A stretch of 15,176 nt of DNA from contig CAIYYO010000099.1 of the NCBI GenBank assembly GCA_903930485.1, positions 1 through 15,176 on the forward strand, written 5' to 3'. This DNA is from Methanobacteriota archaeon. Lineage in GTDB: Archaea > Altiarchaeota > Altiarchaeia > IMC4 > QMZM01. Positions 13,593-15,176 of the stretch are shown piece after piece. The position numbers and the translations under genes are program-made. Below the pieces are notes generated by a model. The model was given only the letters and a program-made list of their open reading frames with translations, was not told the origin of the DNA and did not search any database. Within the stretch, counting starts at the first letter, position 1; each line of letters starts with the position of its first letter.

Positions 13593-13849
13593 CTGGCTGA
13601 ACGATTAAGTATTATTTTTTTGAGATTCATTAACTCTTTATCGCGACGGTTCTTAAATTATATTTTGTCGGCGGCAGACATCCGTTGGATAATCGCCCTG
13701 TTTAAACATCATTTGGGATACAATTCTTAAGATAAAAGAGCTCTTCCGTATATCGTTTTTCATAGGGGGAAAAGGCTTAATACTTTTATAGTACTACTTC
13801 GTTAATTTAATATCACGCAAAAGACAGAAGCGACAACCAGACTCCTAAA
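13593..13849. other. Divergent intergenic region between tbp and nuoE
   Basis: 257 nt without a supported gene. It is AT-rich, with TATA-like stretches at 13605-13620 (minus, for tbp), 13650-13664 and 13801-13814 (plus, for nuoE, about 43 nt before the TTG start). I see no tRNA fold, tandem repeat or strong hairpin. A plus-strand frame running through here is only the shadow of tbp. Confidence 0.5.
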
Positions 13850-14293
13850 TTGAAAACCATCGACGAGATCCTCGCAGGATACCATGACCGGTCCGACCTT
13901 ATCGACCTCCTAAGCGAGGTGCAGGAGGAGTACGGTTATCTGTCCGAGGAGAACATGCGAAAGGTGGAGCAGGTCCTGGGGATACCCCTTGTAGAAGTCT
14001 ACGGCGTAGCGACGTTCTACGCGTCCTTCAAGCTCAAGCCTTCCGGGCAGCATCTGATAAGGGTTTGCAAGGGGACCGCATGCCACGTGAAGAAGGCCGG
14101 AGCGATCGAGGGCGCGATAGAAGACATCCTGGGGATAAAGGACCGTGAGACGACCGACGACGGCCGGTTCACTCTCGATTGCGTCAACTGCATAGGGGCG
14201 TGCGCGAAGGCTCCGAACATCATGATAGACGACCAGGTATACGGCGAGCTGACCAAGGAGAAGGTCGAGAAGATAATCAAGGAGTTCAAGTGA
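13850..14293 (+). CDS. nuoE: NuoE/HydC-type [2Fe-2S] subunit (24 kDa-like)
   Basis: 147 residues. It carries a thioredoxin-like [2Fe-2S] cluster that takes electrons from the FMN of a NuoF-type partner. The four ligands are C73 and C78 (VCKGTACHV) and C114 and C118 (CIGAC). The preceding helical part has GYLSEEN, LGIPLVEVYGVATFYASF and PSGQHLI, as in NuoE, HndA, HoxE and HydC. The start is a TTG: the in-frame upstream codons hold no ATG before a stop at 13808-13810, and the product from TTG has the family's N-terminus (TIDEILAGY). The NuoF-type gene starts 4 nt downstream. In archaea such pairs usually belong to soluble hydrogenases or formate dehydrogenases, not to respiratory complex I. Which complex this one serves depends on genes beyond the window. 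Confidence 0.93.
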   Translation: MKTIDEILAGYHDRSDLIDLLSEVQEEYGYLSEENMRKVEQVLGIPLVEVYGVATFYASFKLKPSGQHLIRVCKGTACHVKKAGAIEGAIEDILGIKDRETTDDGRFTLDCVNCIGACAKAPNIMIDDQVYGELTKEKVEKIIKEFK

Positions 14294-14297
14294 TACG

Positions 14298-15176
14298 ATG
14301 ATGAAAAATCTGTCCGACCTCATTGATATCAAAAAAGGCGAGAAAGAGCTGTCCGGCGACCGGATAACTGTCGGAGTAGCCACGTGCGGTATTTCGGCCG
14401 GCGCGCTCTCGACTCTTAAGGCGCTTCAGGAAGCGGGTCTAGGGATCTGGGTGGATCCTGTCGGATGTTCCGGGATGTGCTATAACGAGCCCATTGTGAC
14501 CGTAAAAAAGAACGGCGCATATTCCATATACGGGCATGTCACAAGCGATAAGGCTACTATGCTTATCGATTCCATCAGGAATGACAGAGAATGCGACGAG
14601 CTTTTTGTCGCGCACAACCTTTCGGAGATAGAGTATTACCGCAAGCAGCAGCGAATCGTCATGGAAAACTGCGGTCTCATCAATCCGTTGAGCATAGAGC
14701 AGTATGCGGCGTCCGGCGGCTTCAAGGGCCTGCATGAGGCGTTGTTCATGGAGCCCAAGGAACTCGTCGAGGTCATAAAGGATTCGAAACTCCGGGGCAG
14801 GGGGGGCGCAGGCTTTCCGACCGGAACGAAATGGGGATTCGTCGTAGGCAAGACCGGAAAGAAATACGTGGTATGCAACGCCGACGAAGGAGACCCAGGT
14901 GCCTTCATGAACCGGATAATGATAGAGAGCGATCCATTCAAAGTCCTGGAAGGCATCATGATAGCGGCGTATGCAATCGGTTCAGACGAAGCGTTCATCT
15001 ACATGCGGCTCGAGCGTCCCCTTTCCATCAGGATGATGAAGAAGGCGATTTCAATCCTCGAAGATAAAAGGCTGCTTGGCGAGAACATCATGGGGCGCGA
15101 CGGATTCAACCTCAAGATACGGGTCAGGAAAGGCGCCGGCGCATTCGTGTGCGGGGAAGAGACTGCATTGATGAGC
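14298..15176 (+). CDS. nuoF: NuoF/HydB-type NAD(P)H- and FMN-binding subunit (cut by window end)
   Basis: First 293 residues of an open frame running off the window. Residues 20-90 are a thioredoxin-like ferredoxin domain with C30 (ATCGISAGA), C57 and C61 (GCSGMC); a fourth ligand two to five residues before C30 is not present. A linker with QRIVMENCGLINP (118-130) leads to the 51-kDa core: RGRGGAGFPTGTKW (166-179) for FMN and NADEGDPGAFMNR (194-206) for NADH and flavin. GAGAFVCGEETALM follows near the cut end. The fused N-terminal ferredoxin domain is typical of HydB, HndC and HoxF or formate dehydrogenase subunits, not of plain complex I NuoF. Two adjacent ATGs (14298, 14301) could start it. 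The expected 4Fe-4S site and any C-terminal ferredoxin lie outside. Confidence 0.94.
   Translation, partial: MMKNLSDLIDIKKGEKELSGDRITVGVATCGISAGALSTLKALQEAGLGIWVDPVGCSGMCYNEPIVTVKKNGAYSIYGHVTSDKATMLIDSIRNDRECDELFVAHNLSEIEYYRKQQRIVMENCGLINPLSIEQYAASGGFKGLHEALFMEPKELVEVIKDSKLRGRGGAGFPTGTKWGFVVGKTGKKYVVCNADEGDPGAFMNRIMIESDPFKVLEGIMIAAYAIGSDEAFIYMRLERPLSIRMMKKAISILEDKRLLGENIMGRDGFNLKIRVRKGAGAFVCGEETALMS

Noticed and set aside
13158..13730. Long plus-strand frame of 190 codons opposite tbp
   Set aside because: It mirrors the tbp gene and the product has no recognisable motif; TBP on the minus strand is certain.
13593..13849. tRNA or small RNA gene in the tbp-nuoE gap
   Set aside because: I looked for acceptor-stem pairing and a T-loop-like sequence and found none; only promoter-like AT stretches are visible.

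Overview
The window is a piece of an archaeal chromosome. The evidence is a set of archaeal or eukaryote-type information-processing genes: TATA-binding protein, translation factor aIF5B, fibrillarin (C/D-box RNP 2'-O-methyltransferase), a single-domain DUF1931-type histone-fold protein and a piece of the diphthamide enzyme Dph2. Many start codons also lie about 26 nt after an AT-rich TATA-like box with no Shine-Dalgarno sequence between, which is the layout of leaderless archaeal transcripts. The phylum cannot be fixed from this window. Complete-looking hisD and dapA suggest some amino-acid biosynthesis. RNase HIII and NuoE/NuoF-type flavin proteins are unusual in archaea and point to a lineage with acquired bacterial-type genes (an Altiarchaeota- or DPANN-like genome would fit; this is inference).

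Layout. Positions 1-1598 (+) hold the end of a 5-methylcytosine methyltransferase, a Vsr mismatch endonuclease and an HNH endonuclease, together a restriction-modification cassette. Positions 1599-2430 hold a small decayed reading frame resembling the dapA 3' end and a coiled-coil protein. dapA (-) follows, then divergently fibrillarin (+), a convergent MscS-type channel (-), and divergently a six-helix membrane protein overlapping hisD (+). A histone-fold gene too short for routine ORF calling comes next at 7352-7528, then a YfcE/MJ0936-type phosphoesterase and a dUTPase/dCTP-deaminase-family gene. After these come a Thr-rich lipoprotein and a PP-loop asparagine-synthetase-like protein (all +). 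From 13592 down to 10112 (-) runs an information-processing cluster: TBP, RNase HIII, aIF5B and a truncated Dph2. The window ends inside a NuoE-NuoF operon (+).

How the genes relate. TBP and RNase HIII are separated by only 5 nt and probably co-transcribed, and RNase HIII itself carries a TBP-like N-terminal domain. aIF5B has its own TATA-like box, and the Dph2 fragment overlaps its 3' end. The NuoE-NuoF pair is the NAD(P)H-oxidising half of a soluble hydrogenase, formate dehydrogenase or similar complex, whose catalytic subunit should lie just beyond the window. The strongest leads are the truncated Dph2, the TBP/RNase HIII pair, the echo of the dapA tail flanking the coiled-coil gene, and the NuoEF module in an archaeal background.
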